The notes beneath the pieces are model-generated. The model ran no database searches. It was not told the origin of the DNA and saw only the letters and a program-made list of their open reading frames with translations. The translations under genes and the position numbers were made by a program. From a virus, in IMG/VR virus record IMGVR_UViG_3300042338_000363, positions 1-23,384 of that record: a DNA stretch of 23,384 nucleotides. The stretch is one strand, 5' to 3'. Every line of letters starts with the position of its first letter. Position 1 is the first letter of the stretch. Shown in pieces: positions 7,164 through 14,557 of the stretch.

Positions 7164-7555
7164 TTGAACCATATTACGAATTGAACGGGAAAGAAGGTAG
7201 GCCAATGAATGCGGCTTCGCTGGCGGTGCTCCGCATTGTTGGGAATCCACTAATGAAAGAGGGGGCCACCTCGGACTTAGATATTTCCTCCTTCCTGTTC
7301 GTGCATTTTGGGGACTGGAAGACCGTGAACAAACTGGCGTCGAAAGTGTACGTCACTCAAAACATGGAGCCGTGGGTGGAGGCTGTTTTGGACTGGTCTG
7401 CGGAGATGTTTCAAGGGCTCGGGGCACTAGCCGGAGTGGAAGCGGGGACACTGGCAGCAACGATGCTCGAAAACGGATTCAAGACGCGCGTTTCGGTGAC
7501 AGGAGAAGGGGGTGAGCCGGGAAAGGGCACGCTCCCGACTGGCTTGCCAGCCTGA
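7154..7555 (+). CDS. Tail assembly chaperone, G-like (zero frame)
   Basis: This 133-residue protein occupies the lambda gpG position directly upstream of the tape measure region. In lambda, G and its frameshifted form G-T bind tape measure and tube subunits during tail assembly. The sequence is mainly helical (PWVEAVLDWSAEMFQGLGALAG). The strongest evidence is the slippery heptamer G GGA AAG at 7519-7525 near its 3' end, with an open -1 frame beyond it. In the zero frame translation ends at TGA 7553-7555. Two starts are possible: ATG at 7154 (GGA 5 nt upstream) and ATG at 7160, which forms an ATGA overlap with the upstream stop. The second would remove two residues. Confidence 0.8.
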   Translation: MLMIEPYYELNGKEGRPMNAASLAVLRIVGNPLMKEGATSDLDISSFLFVHFGDWKTVNKLASKVYVTQNMEPWVEAVLDWSAEMFQGLGALAGVEAGTLAATMLENGFKTRVSVTGEGGEPGKGTLPTGLPA

Positions 7556-7761
7556 TTCTAAGCGTCGCTCGCGAAACTGGATGGAGTGAAGCGCAAATCG
7601 AACACATCCCCCTTGAGCGGCTCTTTGAGTATGAACACGCCATCCTTACAGCGAACGGGCACGAGTGCCTAAAGGATTCGGAAACGGCGAACGCCAGCAT
7701 TGAGAAACAATTGGAGGAGATTGAAAAATGGTCACATTCGATTTCGATTCTCGGAGATTAG
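7154..7761 (+). CDS. Tail assembly chaperone G-T fusion by -1 frameshift
   Basis: Slipping back one base on GGGAAAG (7519-7525) joins 124 zero-frame codons to 78 codons read from 7525, ending at TAG 7759-7761. The product is about 202 residues. The extension begins GHAPDWLASLILSVARETGW, contains EAQIEHIPLERLFEYEHAIL and ends with a charged helix, the helical style of lambda T domains. A stop in the -1 frame at 7513-7515 means that the shift must occur between 7516 and 7553, which brackets the heptamer. AGGAG at 7501-7505, 13 nt upstream, could act as a Shine-Dalgarno-like stimulator. CTGG/CCAG at 7539-7550 is at best a weak downstream hairpin. The fusion overlaps the start of the next gene by 34 bases. 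Confidence 0.85.
7519..7525 (+). promoter_or_regulatory. -1 ribosomal frameshift slippery site GGGAAAG
   Basis: In the zero frame the heptamer reads G GGA AAG. After slippage both tRNAs re-pair on GGG and AAA. It has the X XXY YYZ form and is the same heptamer used in lambda G/G-T. Confidence 0.88.
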
Positions 7762-8279
7762 CTGAGGCGTTCCGCCAGTACATCGCGGTTAATCGCCGCG
7801 ACACTGCGGAGCTTTTACAGCGGCAGGCAAACGCCCTTGTGAACACGCTTGGACGAAAAGGGCCGAAAGGATTGTTCCGTGAAGCTCTCGACGAGAAAGC
7901 GAATGTGCAGGCAGCAATCCGGCAGGTGGCAGCGTCGGGGCCACTAAAGCGACCCAAGGGCCGGAGTTGGCAAGCTGAGTTTGCCATGCGGCTTAAATAC
8001 GCTGGGGCAATACAGGCGGCAGGCTGGCTAACGCATCGGTACGGTCGGGCCACCTCCATCGGCGGGATTCGGAAATTGCGGCTCATTGAGAACCCGCAAG
8101 GGCAGGTGAATCAGCGGTTGGAAGGCAACGAGATGTTTATTGAGATCACGAACCGGCAGGCTCGGGCGGCAGAGTTTGCGCAGGCGTCGGGGTACTTGGA
8201 GCGGGCTATCAAGAACCGAGAAATTGACATGCTGGCATACGTGGAACGCAAAACGAGGGAACGCGCTCAACAGTTTTAG
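7728..8279 (+). CDS. Uncharacterised tail protein upstream of tape measure
   Basis: This 183-residue basic, helix-rich protein begins MVTFDFDSRRLAEAFRQYIA and continues with RRDTAELLQRQANALVNTLG. Further basic clusters (PLKRPKGRSWQAEF, RKLRLIENPQGQ) and a C-terminal Arg/Glu-rich helix follow. It lies between the chaperone and tape measure genes. Proteins starting with a helical segment of this type are seen in phage tail and neck operons, but I cannot name the family. It has one of the clearer ribosome binding sites here (GGAGGAG, centred about 13 nt before the ATG). The start lies within the G-T extension, so its translation may be coupled to frameshifting. Confidence 0.6.
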   Translation: MVTFDFDSRRLAEAFRQYIAVNRRDTAELLQRQANALVNTLGRKGPKGLFREALDEKANVQAAIRQVAASGPLKRPKGRSWQAEFAMRLKYAGAIQAAGWLTHRYGRATSIGGIRKLRLIENPQGQVNQRLEGNEMFIEITNRQARAAEFAQASGYLERAIKNREIDMLAYVERKTRERAQQF

Positions 8280-8282
8280 AAA

Positions 8283-10259
8283 ATGGCTGAAGCATCTGTA
8301 CGGTTAGGCATGGACACGCGCCCCTTTGAACAAGGGGCATCTAAGGCAACGTCCACAATTAACGATATTTCGACGTTTGCGGCGGCAAAGTTCGCCGCTG
8401 TCCAAGCGGTTGTTTCGCGGGCCGTGGATACGGCTGCGGACTTGATGCAGGCCGGACTCCAGAAGGCCGTTACTGGGCTCAAAGAAGCGGCAGCACGGGC
8501 CGAGGGGCTCAACGCTGTATCGAAAAACTTCGAGGCGATCTACAAAAGCTCAAGCCAGGCTGAAGGCGCGCTTCGTGGAGTGGCGAAGATCACCGACCTG
8601 CTCAATACGTCCAGCCAAAGCGGGACAGGGATTGCAAAGCAGTTGGCCGAGGCTGGCGTGAAAGCGAATCAGCTTGTCTTGGCTGTTGGTGTGCTCTCGA
8701 ACATTTCCGCAGGCTCCGGGCAGTCGCTGGAGTCGCTCGGGAAAACCTATTCGGACGTGTACAAGCGCGGGTTCCTCTCCACATCCGAGCTAAACGCCAT
8801 GACAGCGGCCGGAATCCCGCTTCAGCAGCAGCTTGCACGGCAGATGCACGAAAGTTTCGGCAGCGTTGAATCAATGGCGTCGAAGGGGAAGATTTCAGCA
8901 GCGGACTTCTTCAAGGCGCTGCAAAACATGGGCACGAACACCGGAAACAATTCCGGCATGATGTCGATTTATGCGGGCGCATCAGCGGCGGCACTGGACA
9001 CGTTTGAAGGCCGGATAAACAAGATCCGATCGACACTCTCAGACATGGCAGTTGCGATTATTCGGCCCTTCGTGGGCGCGGGTGAAGCTATCGATAAAGC
9101 CACCACCCCACTTGCAAAGATCAAGGAGGCGTTGAAGCCAGTCGCGGAGATTGTTCTCTCCACGGTGCAGGCTCTTCAGCCTTCGATCGACTCAATGGCG
9201 AATCGCTTCCGTGTTTTGCTCGCTGGTCTGGCCGGCGGTGTATCAATGGCGGACGAGATCGCCGGACGGTTGAAAACGGGCGTTGGATCGTTGGATTTCC
9301 TGCAAAAACTGCCCGGTTACGCCGCGGAGTTCGGGAAAGGGCTCGCCAGCGCTGTTGATTTTCTCGCTACAGCGTTCCAGCAAGGGACACTCTGGGAGAT
9401 TGCCGGGCTAAAGCTCCGTATTGCGTTCGATTCAGCCACGGAGGCGCTTTCAGCCAAGGTTTCGGCGGCTATGTCCGGCGCTCGGGAGACGCTCAAGGCG
9501 GCAGTCGGCTACGCAATAGATTTCCTGACGGATCCGGGCCAATTTCAACGAATTGGGGCTTCGCTGCTGGCTGTATTTGACACCGCGGCGAGTTTTCTCA
9601 GTTCAGCAATGGAATCGGCTGCAAATAAGCTCAAGGCGATCTTCCAGAACAGCATTATCCCGGCGATCACCGGAGGGCTTCAGTACGCAGTACAAGAGGC
9701 GGCGGCAGCTATTCGCTCAAAAATGCCGTGGGTGGCCGAAAAGATGGGAATCGGCGGCGGGGCTCAGGTCACACTCGATGGAGCCATTGGAGCCAATACA
9801 CCGAAAGGCGGCGCGGTGAGCGAGGGGCCATCGTTGCGCGACTCCGTGAAGGAATTGAGCGGGAAGATTTCAGAGTTTTCAGCAGGAAGCGCGTCCCGTT
9901 TAGCGGATGCGCTCGGGAAAGCAGTGGAGGGAGGCGGCGGAGGCGCACTGCAAGGGCCAAGCTCATCCGAATTTGAACTCAACAAGCGGATGTCGGCGGT
10001 TCGCTCGGGGATTGCCGATACTCAGCCAATGGATTCGCCAATGGTGAGTTCGCGGGCGTTGAACACCGGGGGCACCAGCAAGAATCCGTGGGCGTTAGAT
10101 AGGGGCGTGAAGCTTATTCCGGGCAAAAATGCGCAACAATCGGCGGACATTGCCAGTGAGAAGGCCGTGAAACAGTTACAAGAGACGAACGTGCTGCTTA
10201 CGAAAATCCTCAACAAAGGCGGAGGCTGGAAAGGTGAGTCAGCAGAGGAAGGAATGTAA
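8283..10259 (+). CDS. Tape measure protein
   Basis: This 658-residue protein sets tail length and fills the tube lumen before it is expelled at infection. It starts MAEASVRLGMDTRPFEQGAS, the usual opening in which a short strand is followed by a D-x-x-x-F-x-x-G segment. Residues about 75-225 match the tape measure N-terminal domain, including GFLSTSELNAMTAAGIPLQQ (163-182) and GKISAADFFKAL. Long Ala-rich amphipathic helices follow (about 270-470), with hydrophobic stretches typical of the channel-forming part. A Gly-rich, low-complexity end (about 480-600) comes last. At about 0.15 nm per residue the tail would be near 100 nm, an estimate from known scaling. There is no Shine-Dalgarno sequence before the ATG. 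Confidence 0.9.
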   Translation: MAEASVRLGMDTRPFEQGASKATSTINDISTFAAAKFAAVQAVVSRAVDTAADLMQAGLQKAVTGLKEAAARAEGLNAVSKNFEAIYKSSSQAEGALRGVAKITDLLNTSSQSGTGIAKQLAEAGVKANQLVLAVGVLSNISAGSGQSLESLGKTYSDVYKRGFLSTSELNAMTAAGIPLQQQLARQMHESFGSVESMASKGKISAADFFKALQNMGTNTGNNSGMMSIYAGASAAALDTFEGRINKIRSTLSDMAVAIIRPFVGAGEAIDKATTPLAKIKEALKPVAEIVLSTVQALQPSIDSMANRFRVLLAGLAGGVSMADEIAGRLKTGVGSLDFLQKLPGYAAEFGKGLASAVDFLATAFQQGTLWEIAGLKLRIAFDSATEALSAKVSAAMSGARETLKAAVGYAIDFLTDPGQFQRIGASLLAVFDTAASFLSSAMESAANKLKAIFQNSIIPAITGGLQYAVQEAAAAIRSKMPWVAEKMGIGGGAQVTLDGAIGANTPKGGAVSEGPSLRDSVKELSGKISEFSAGSASRLADALGKAVEGGGGGALQGPSSSEFELNKRMSAVRSGIADTQPMDSPMVSSRALNTGGTSKNPWALDRGVKLIPGKNAQQSADIASEKAVKQLQETNVLLTKILNKGGGWKGESAEEGM

Positions 10260-10262
10260 TTT

Positions 10263-10991
10263 ATGGAGTATCACGGCGCATCGGAAGTCCCGTTAAGGCA
10301 ACGGCACGTTATAGCGGAAGATGGGATTGGCACGTATACGGTCACTCTGTTTTATGAGACCGAGCCGACCCTTCCCGCTATTGGCAGCGCGCCAGCGGAG
10401 GTTATTACGGCCGACCGGTTGGCGGGGGTGACACTGTACGACCTGACGAGTCTGGAGATCGCAAAAGCGGACGGCGGCTTTGAATTGTCGCTCACGTACA
10501 AGGGTATCGGGCAAGATGTGGTTTTAGTCTCGGTGGACGGCGGAACGTCCGATGAGTCGATTACCTCGCATCCGGATTTCGCTTCATGGGCAGGGACGCC
10601 AGCGGCTCCGATTTTCTCGAAGTCTTTTTGGGACAAGCTCGAACAAGGGGAAGATGCAGACCCTTCCGTAAAGTCCACGATTTACAAGTTTGCCGGGTTC
10701 AAAGAAGGGGCGACCGTCACCGGAGGCGCGGGGACATTTTCAATGTCTGGCGTGGAATCGTACCTGGTCGGCTCGTACACCATCCAGATCACCGACCTCT
10801 TAACAAACGGGCATTCATTTCCTGACGCTGCGACCATTGGGATTCCGAGCGTCGCGGGCTGGACGTTTCCGGGGACATACCTTTTTGAAAGCCCCTCGGT
10901 CGAGAAACACGGCGCGGCGTACCGGCGTACTCGTCGGTATCGAAAAGCGGGGGCGGTGCCGTGGAATGGGGCAATTTACGCAAGCTCATAA
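10263..10991 (+). CDS. Uncharacterised tail-tip protein
   Basis: This 242-residue protein directly follows the tape measure gene, where distal tail and hub proteins are encoded. It is beta-rich (GIGTYTVTLFYETEPTLP, GFELSLTYKGIGQDVVLVSV) with a mid-region of aromatic and acidic residues (DFASWAGTPAAPIFSKSFWD) and a basic C-terminal tail (YRRTRRYRKAGAVPWNG). I recognise no distal tail or tail-hub motif. Ordinary distal tail proteins begin with different strands, so the role rests on position only. The start has AGGAAGG 9 nt upstream, one of the few Shine-Dalgarno-like sequences in the tail genes. Three nucleotides separate it from the next gene. Confidence 0.5.
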   Translation: MEYHGASEVPLRQRHVIAEDGIGTYTVTLFYETEPTLPAIGSAPAEVITADRLAGVTLYDLTSLEIAKADGGFELSLTYKGIGQDVVLVSVDGGTSDESITSHPDFASWAGTPAAPIFSKSFWDKLEQGEDADPSVKSTIYKFAGFKEGATVTGGAGTFSMSGVESYLVGSYTIQITDLLTNGHSFPDAATIGIPSVAGWTFPGTYLFESPSVEKHGAAYRRTRRYRKAGAVPWNGAIYASS

Positions 10992-10994
10992 CCT

Positions 10995-11648
10995 ATGCCA
11001 CAAGGACTCTCAGGGTTTCGCCGGTTGTCCGGCACTGGGCCAATATCGAGGGCAGTGAACGCGCTCGCTGACGTGGTGGCACGGCAACAAGTTATCGGAG
11101 GAAATGGCATCCTCGTTAGCCACGGGTCACAAACAAAGGTAAGCCTGAGCGCCCTCGCAAAAGGCGGCAAGCGGGGGGCAGTTGCGGAAGAGGCGTTGCC
11201 GCTACCCTTCGAGGTTGCGGACGCAGGCTCAGAGAATTTGACAGTGAGGCCGGGGACGCTGATTAGCTCAGTCCTTGGTGAGGCTGTTACGATCTCATAT
11301 CCCGCCAACTTTGCGATACCAGCAATCGGCTCGGTGGTAACACTGACCGTGACGCTTAACCCCGGCACGCTGGCCGTCACCGCCGCTTCAATCGCCAGTG
11401 GGGCGGCGTGGTCGGGCTACCCTAACCCCATTGTACTGGGAACAGGAGGAGATGCAGGCAAACAGGTGTCGCTCAAGGTCGCTTTGGCCGTGATTGTCGC
11501 AACAAGCTCCGCGCTACCGGGTAAAGTGTACGGAACGAAAAAAGTGTGCCAGTTGGTGAACACTGGGCTTTGCCTTTTCATCACAGCCATAAACGGGCGG
11601 GCGGCATGTGTCGCAATGCCTTGGCCGCAACGCGGTGCGCTGTCGTGA
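10995..11648 (+). CDS. Uncharacterised tail protein with Gly/Ala/Val-rich body
   Basis: This 217-residue protein begins MPQGLSGFRRLSGTGPISRA. An N-terminal basic helix (about 1-35) leads into a beta-rich body (PFEVADAGSENLTVRPGTLI, VVTLTVTLNPGTLAVTAASI). Such bodies, made of short strands rich in small residues, suit fibre- or tip-associated phage proteins that pack on a trimeric tip. No enzyme motif or signal peptide is visible. The stop TGA overlaps a GTG (gTGA, 11645-11648) that is the most likely start of the next gene. There is no Shine-Dalgarno sequence before the ATG. The function is unknown. Confidence 0.5.
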   Translation: MPQGLSGFRRLSGTGPISRAVNALADVVARQQVIGGNGILVSHGSQTKVSLSALAKGGKRGAVAEEALPLPFEVADAGSENLTVRPGTLISSVLGEAVTISYPANFAIPAIGSVVTLTVTLNPGTLAVTAASIASGAAWSGYPNPIVLGTGGDAGKQVSLKVALAVIVATSSALPGKVYGTKKVCQLVNTGLCLFITAINGRAACVAMPWPQRGALS

Positions 11649-13342
11649 GCCTGACCTTTTTCCCAGCCACCCCAGTCGAGTGCTACGGTGACGCGCTCAA
11701 CGAGCTTGAAACTCACTCCGTCGAAAATCCGCTGTACGACGCGACGCTAAACGGGCAAGCGCCGGGTGAGGATGAGCCTGACACGGACGCTTACAAATGG
11801 ACGCGCTCGAGACGCATGACTCCGCGCGCGATTCACGGCTCCATTTCGTTGAGCGAGGTTAACGCCATACGCTGTCATTTCGTGCAAAGTTGGTATGTTA
11901 AACGGCTGTACGATAGCCCGTTCCCAGTTTGGCCCCTAGCTAGTTACAGAGACACCAGCTACCCAGAGCCAACAGCGCGCACTGAAAATAACCAGTATGA
12001 GTTTGTTGCAACTGAGTTGTACCGGCGCACGAATACCGTTCTGATGGACGATACTAATCTCAACTTTAGTTTTTTTGTAACAGAGGAGGAAAAAGCGGGG
12101 ACTTTGCCGGGGTATCCGTCGCCATACATTGAGGATCCCGACCCAATGGACGGCATCTTCACCTCGTACCCAAACTATTTTGCGTATTACTCGCTTATAC
12201 CTAAGCCTGGAACACCGTATCCGGGGGGGAGGTATATTGATGGGTACCCTTTGCCTTACCCAAATTTTCCAACGACGGCGGAAGACGGCAGGGACAACCA
12301 TCTCGGCGATTACCAGTGGTTTGGTTTTGTGGAGTTTCGCAACGCGACGCAAGCCATGCTCATGGTGCGCTACCCACAAATAGGGACGCAATTTACTGAG
12401 CAAGCAGCAATATCAGTCGATACGGCAACCATTAGCCGAGCTGTTCCATATTGCCTGCATTCGGACAACTCAGAGGACGGGATCGACGTAGGTTTTTTGG
12501 CGAGGGCGGCATTTAATAAATTCGGGGCAACCTCAGACGAGGACGATTATGCCAGCGCTGGGGCGGACTACGCAACGACCGTGACGGGTGTCAGCGACCC
12601 TCGCTCGCAAAACGACCTCCGGCAACGCGGCGCATTCCGGGGACTGCTGGGGCACGCTCCGACGCCCATGTTTCCGCTCGATGCACCTCGGGCGGTAAAT
12701 TTAGCGGCCTCCTCGCGAGGTATTCTGGCACCCGGAGATCAATTTATGACTGGGTTCTCCGGCAGTGGCACCGGGGTAAAAATTGATATACCGCTGGTAG
12801 AGGTTTATCTCGGCATTTTCCGACCAACTCTAATTGGAGCGCCGACCGACGAAAGGGCGCACCTCGAATGGCCTGGCATTGTCCGTACGGCGAGTTTCTC
12901 ACCCCAGCACTGGTTTATGCCTGTTGGGTTTTCGCCGGCGCAAGCCCTAAGGCTTTTGCCGGATGTGATTTCGGGGTTTGTTACGACAACGGGGTGGACT
13001 GCCGCCTCCGGTATTGGCGGCACCTTCACAAATCAAACATACCTCCTTTTTGCGCTCGATCGCAGCGTGGACGAGTACGTTTTGGAGCGGCGCAGTGACG
13101 CGTGGATTTTAGAGCAACTCATTCCCCCGACGGGTTATGAGGACGCGATTACATACCTGCGCGACTGGCTCAACGCGCAGATTGCGGCGATCAACGAGGT
13201 GGGGGCCGTGGAGGTTCGCGGGCCTCTCCCAGTCGCCGCGACGGACGATGAGCGAGAGGTTTTGTCATCGCAGCCGCTGTTTGGACTGCCAGGACTCGGC
13301 ACGTTTAGCGTCCGATTTATGATGGCCGAGTCAGAGAGTTGA
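11645..13342 (+). CDS. Large unassigned tail-tip protein
   Basis: From the GTG at 11645, which overlaps the upstream stop (GTGA), the product is 565 residues beginning VSLTFFPATPVECYGDALNE. In-frame ATGs at 11546 and 11606 lie inside the previous gene and are less likely. The protein is rich in Tyr, Pro, Asp and Gly in its middle part (LPGYPSPYIEDPDPMDGIFT, GGRYIDGYPLPYPNFPTT), and a long C-terminal part ends in a helix near DAITYLRDWLNAQIAAINE. I recognise no catalytic motif, coiled coil or membrane segment. Its size and position suggest a tail hub, tip or baseplate-like component that could contact the host. The stop overlaps the AGTTGACA element of the next gene. Confidence 0.55.
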   Translation: MSLTFFPATPVECYGDALNELETHSVENPLYDATLNGQAPGEDEPDTDAYKWTRSRRMTPRAIHGSISLSEVNAIRCHFVQSWYVKRLYDSPFPVWPLASYRDTSYPEPTARTENNQYEFVATELYRRTNTVLMDDTNLNFSFFVTEEEKAGTLPGYPSPYIEDPDPMDGIFTSYPNYFAYYSLIPKPGTPYPGGRYIDGYPLPYPNFPTTAEDGRDNHLGDYQWFGFVEFRNATQAMLMVRYPQIGTQFTEQAAISVDTATISRAVPYCLHSDNSEDGIDVGFLARAAFNKFGATSDEDDYASAGADYATTVTGVSDPRSQNDLRQRGAFRGLLGHAPTPMFPLDAPRAVNLAASSRGILAPGDQFMTGFSGSGTGVKIDIPLVEVYLGIFRPTLIGAPTDERAHLEWPGIVRTASFSPQHWFMPVGFSPAQALRLLPDVISGFVTTTGWTAASGIGGTFTNQTYLLFALDRSVDEYVLERRSDAWILEQLIPPTGYEDAITYLRDWLNAQIAAINEVGAVEVRGPLPVAATDDEREVLSSQPLFGLPGLGTFSVRFMMAESES

Positions 13343-13344
13343 CA
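13337..13344 (+). promoter_or_regulatory. AGTTGACA gene-start motif, copy 5
   Basis: AGTTGACA overlaps the TGA stop (13340-13342) of the upstream gene and lies 15 nt before the ATG at 13360. An in-frame TTG at 13339 sits within the motif but is not the preferred start. Confidence 0.5.
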
Positions 13345-13359
13345 CGCGCGCCCCCACTA

Positions 13360-13698
13360 ATGGGCGGCATCTACAACGAGCTAATAATAGAGGCGGGAGC
13401 GGACTCCCCTTTTGGCTTGTTATGGAAAGAGAACGGGGTCGGCGTTGACGTAACGGACTGGGAAATTACATGTCCCGTTGCTGACGCTCGCACGGGTGCG
13501 TTTTTATTTGAGGGCACCGTGGAAACACCCGCGACTCCAGTCGGGACGATAAACGTCACGTTCCCGGCGTCGCTAACCAACGCGCTGCCGAACACGCCAT
13601 GCGTTTACGAGGTTTTTGCGATCCTCCCGAGCGGCCAAAAGATTTTCGTAATCCGTAAATCGACAGCAACCCTAATCGGCTCGGTGGCCGACGCATAA
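13360..13698 (+). CDS. Tail fibre adaptor-like small beta protein
   Basis: This 112-residue protein starts [20 protein letters not shown] and continues [17 protein letters not shown]. The order (hydrophobic strand, E-x-G-A/D, L-x-W-K-x-x-G-x-x-V-D-x-T) matches the small Ig-like or BppU-N-like proteins often encoded just before phage collagen fibres. They are thought to dock fibres on the tail tip. Residues 40-110 continue as strands ([38 protein letters not shown]). I chose ATG 13360 over the in-frame TTG at 13339, which would begin TTG-ACA inside the conserved motif. It ends just before the collagen-like fibre gene, which it probably serves. Confidence 0.6.
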   Translation: MGGIYNELIIEAGADSPFGLLWKENGVGVDVTDWEITCPVADARTGAFLFEGTVETPATPVGTINVTFPASLTNALPNTPCVYEVFAILPSGQKIFVIRKSTATLIGSVADA

Positions 13699-13699
13699 T

Positions 13700-14557
13700 A
13701 TGGGAGCCGAGGTAACTGTAGTTGAGCAAAACGTGGTGGTCGTCGAGGTCTCGACTGGGCTGCAAGGGCCAGCGGGGCCAGCAGGGCCAGCGGGAGCGAC
13801 CGGGCCAGCAGGCGCAACTGGCGCAACGGGGGCGCAAGGGGCGACCGGCCCACAAGGCCCGACAGGCTCAACAGGTGCGACTGGAACCGCAGGCGCAACA
13901 GGCCCGCAAGGCGCACAAGGCCCGCAGGGCATCCAAGGCGAAACGGGAGCCACGGGAGCCACGGGAGCCACGGGGGCAGATGGTAAAACTGTACGCAGCG
14001 GATCCGGCGCACCATCGAACGGGCTCGGAGTCGATGGTGACTATTACATTGACCCATCGACCTCACTAATTTACGGGCCGAAAGCCTCGGGGACATGGCC
14101 GAGTGGCGTCTCTTTGGTCGGAGCAACGGGGGCAACCGGTAGCACTGGAGCGACCGGAGCACAGGGGCCGCAGGGAGATACGGGCGCAACCGGCGCGACT
14201 GGATCGCAAGGCCCGCAGGGGCCAACGGGCGCAACTGGAGCGACAGGCAGTACAGGAGCAACTGGTGCACAAGGCCCAATCGGCGAGACCGGCCTCTCAT
14301 TTTCCCAACAGGTTTTCACGGGTAACGGCTCGCAAACTCAATTCCAGCTTTCGGCCACCAACACGAACGACCCGGAGCAGCTTTTGATCTACTTGGGCGG
14401 CGGAGCGAAACAACGCCCCGGCACGGACTACTCGGTTTCCAACGGGCTAATCACGTTTGTGAGCGCGCCCGCATCCGGCGTCTTGGTCGATGTCACCGCC
14501 AGCAAGACCGGCGCAATCTCTGACAACCTCGCCATTGCATTGGCCATCATACTCTAA
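13700..14557 (+). CDS. Collagen-like tail fibre protein
   Basis: This 285-residue protein opens with [20 protein letters not shown], then has G-X-Y triplets at about 20-95 and 141-198 (many GAT, GPQ and GPT triplets). Between them lies a short folded insert with [16 protein letters not shown], a common interruption in phage collagen-like fibres. The C-terminal 85 residues form a beta domain ([20 protein letters not shown]) ending in the hydrophobic [10 protein letters not shown]. Collagen triplets trimerise into stiff rods, so this is probably the shaft of a side or tail fibre. The upstream adaptor-like gene supports this. It ends in TAATG overlap with the large fibre gene. No Shine-Dalgarno sequence is visible. 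Confidence 0.85.
   Translation: MGAEVTVVEQNVVVVEVSTGLQGPAGPAGPAGATGPAGATGATGAQGATGPQGPTGSTGATGTAGATGPQGAQGPQGIQGETGATGATGATGADGKTVRSGSGAPSNGLGVDGDYYIDPSTSLIYGPKASGTWPSGVSLVGATGATGSTGATGAQGPQGDTGATGATGSQGPQGPTGATGATGSTGATGAQGPIGETGLSFSQQVFTGNGSQTQFQLSATNTNDPEQLLIYLGGGAKQRPGTDYSVSNGLITFVSAPASGVLVDVTASKTGAISDNLAIALAIIL
13943..13969 (+). repeat. Perfect triple 9-base repeat in collagen region
   Basis: ACGGGAGCC occurs three times in a row and encodes G-A-T triplets. Perfect copies in a region of otherwise mixed codons suggest recent slippage expansion, which would lengthen the fibre by three residues at a time. Confidence 0.8.

Noticed and set aside
7539-7550. CTGG/CCAG hairpin as a downstream frameshift stimulator
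   Set aside because: It has only four base pairs around a four-base loop, 13 nt beyond the slippery site; too weak to claim.
68-13344. AGTTGACA copies as sigma-70 -35 boxes
   Set aside because: The ATG lies only 14-16 nt downstream, so transcripts would start inside the coding regions; no consistent -10 sequence is present at the right spacing.
13339-13698. TTG at 13339 as start of the small adaptor-like gene
   Set aside because: It lies inside the AGTTGACA motif and overlaps the previous stop. The ATG at 13360 has the same spacing from the motif as other starts, though TTG use cannot be excluded.
13605-14300. Minus-strand ORFs across the collagen-like gene
   Set aside because: Repeats such as CAPVAPV and LAPLA are the reverse translation of G-X-Y codons; there is no independent gene evidence.
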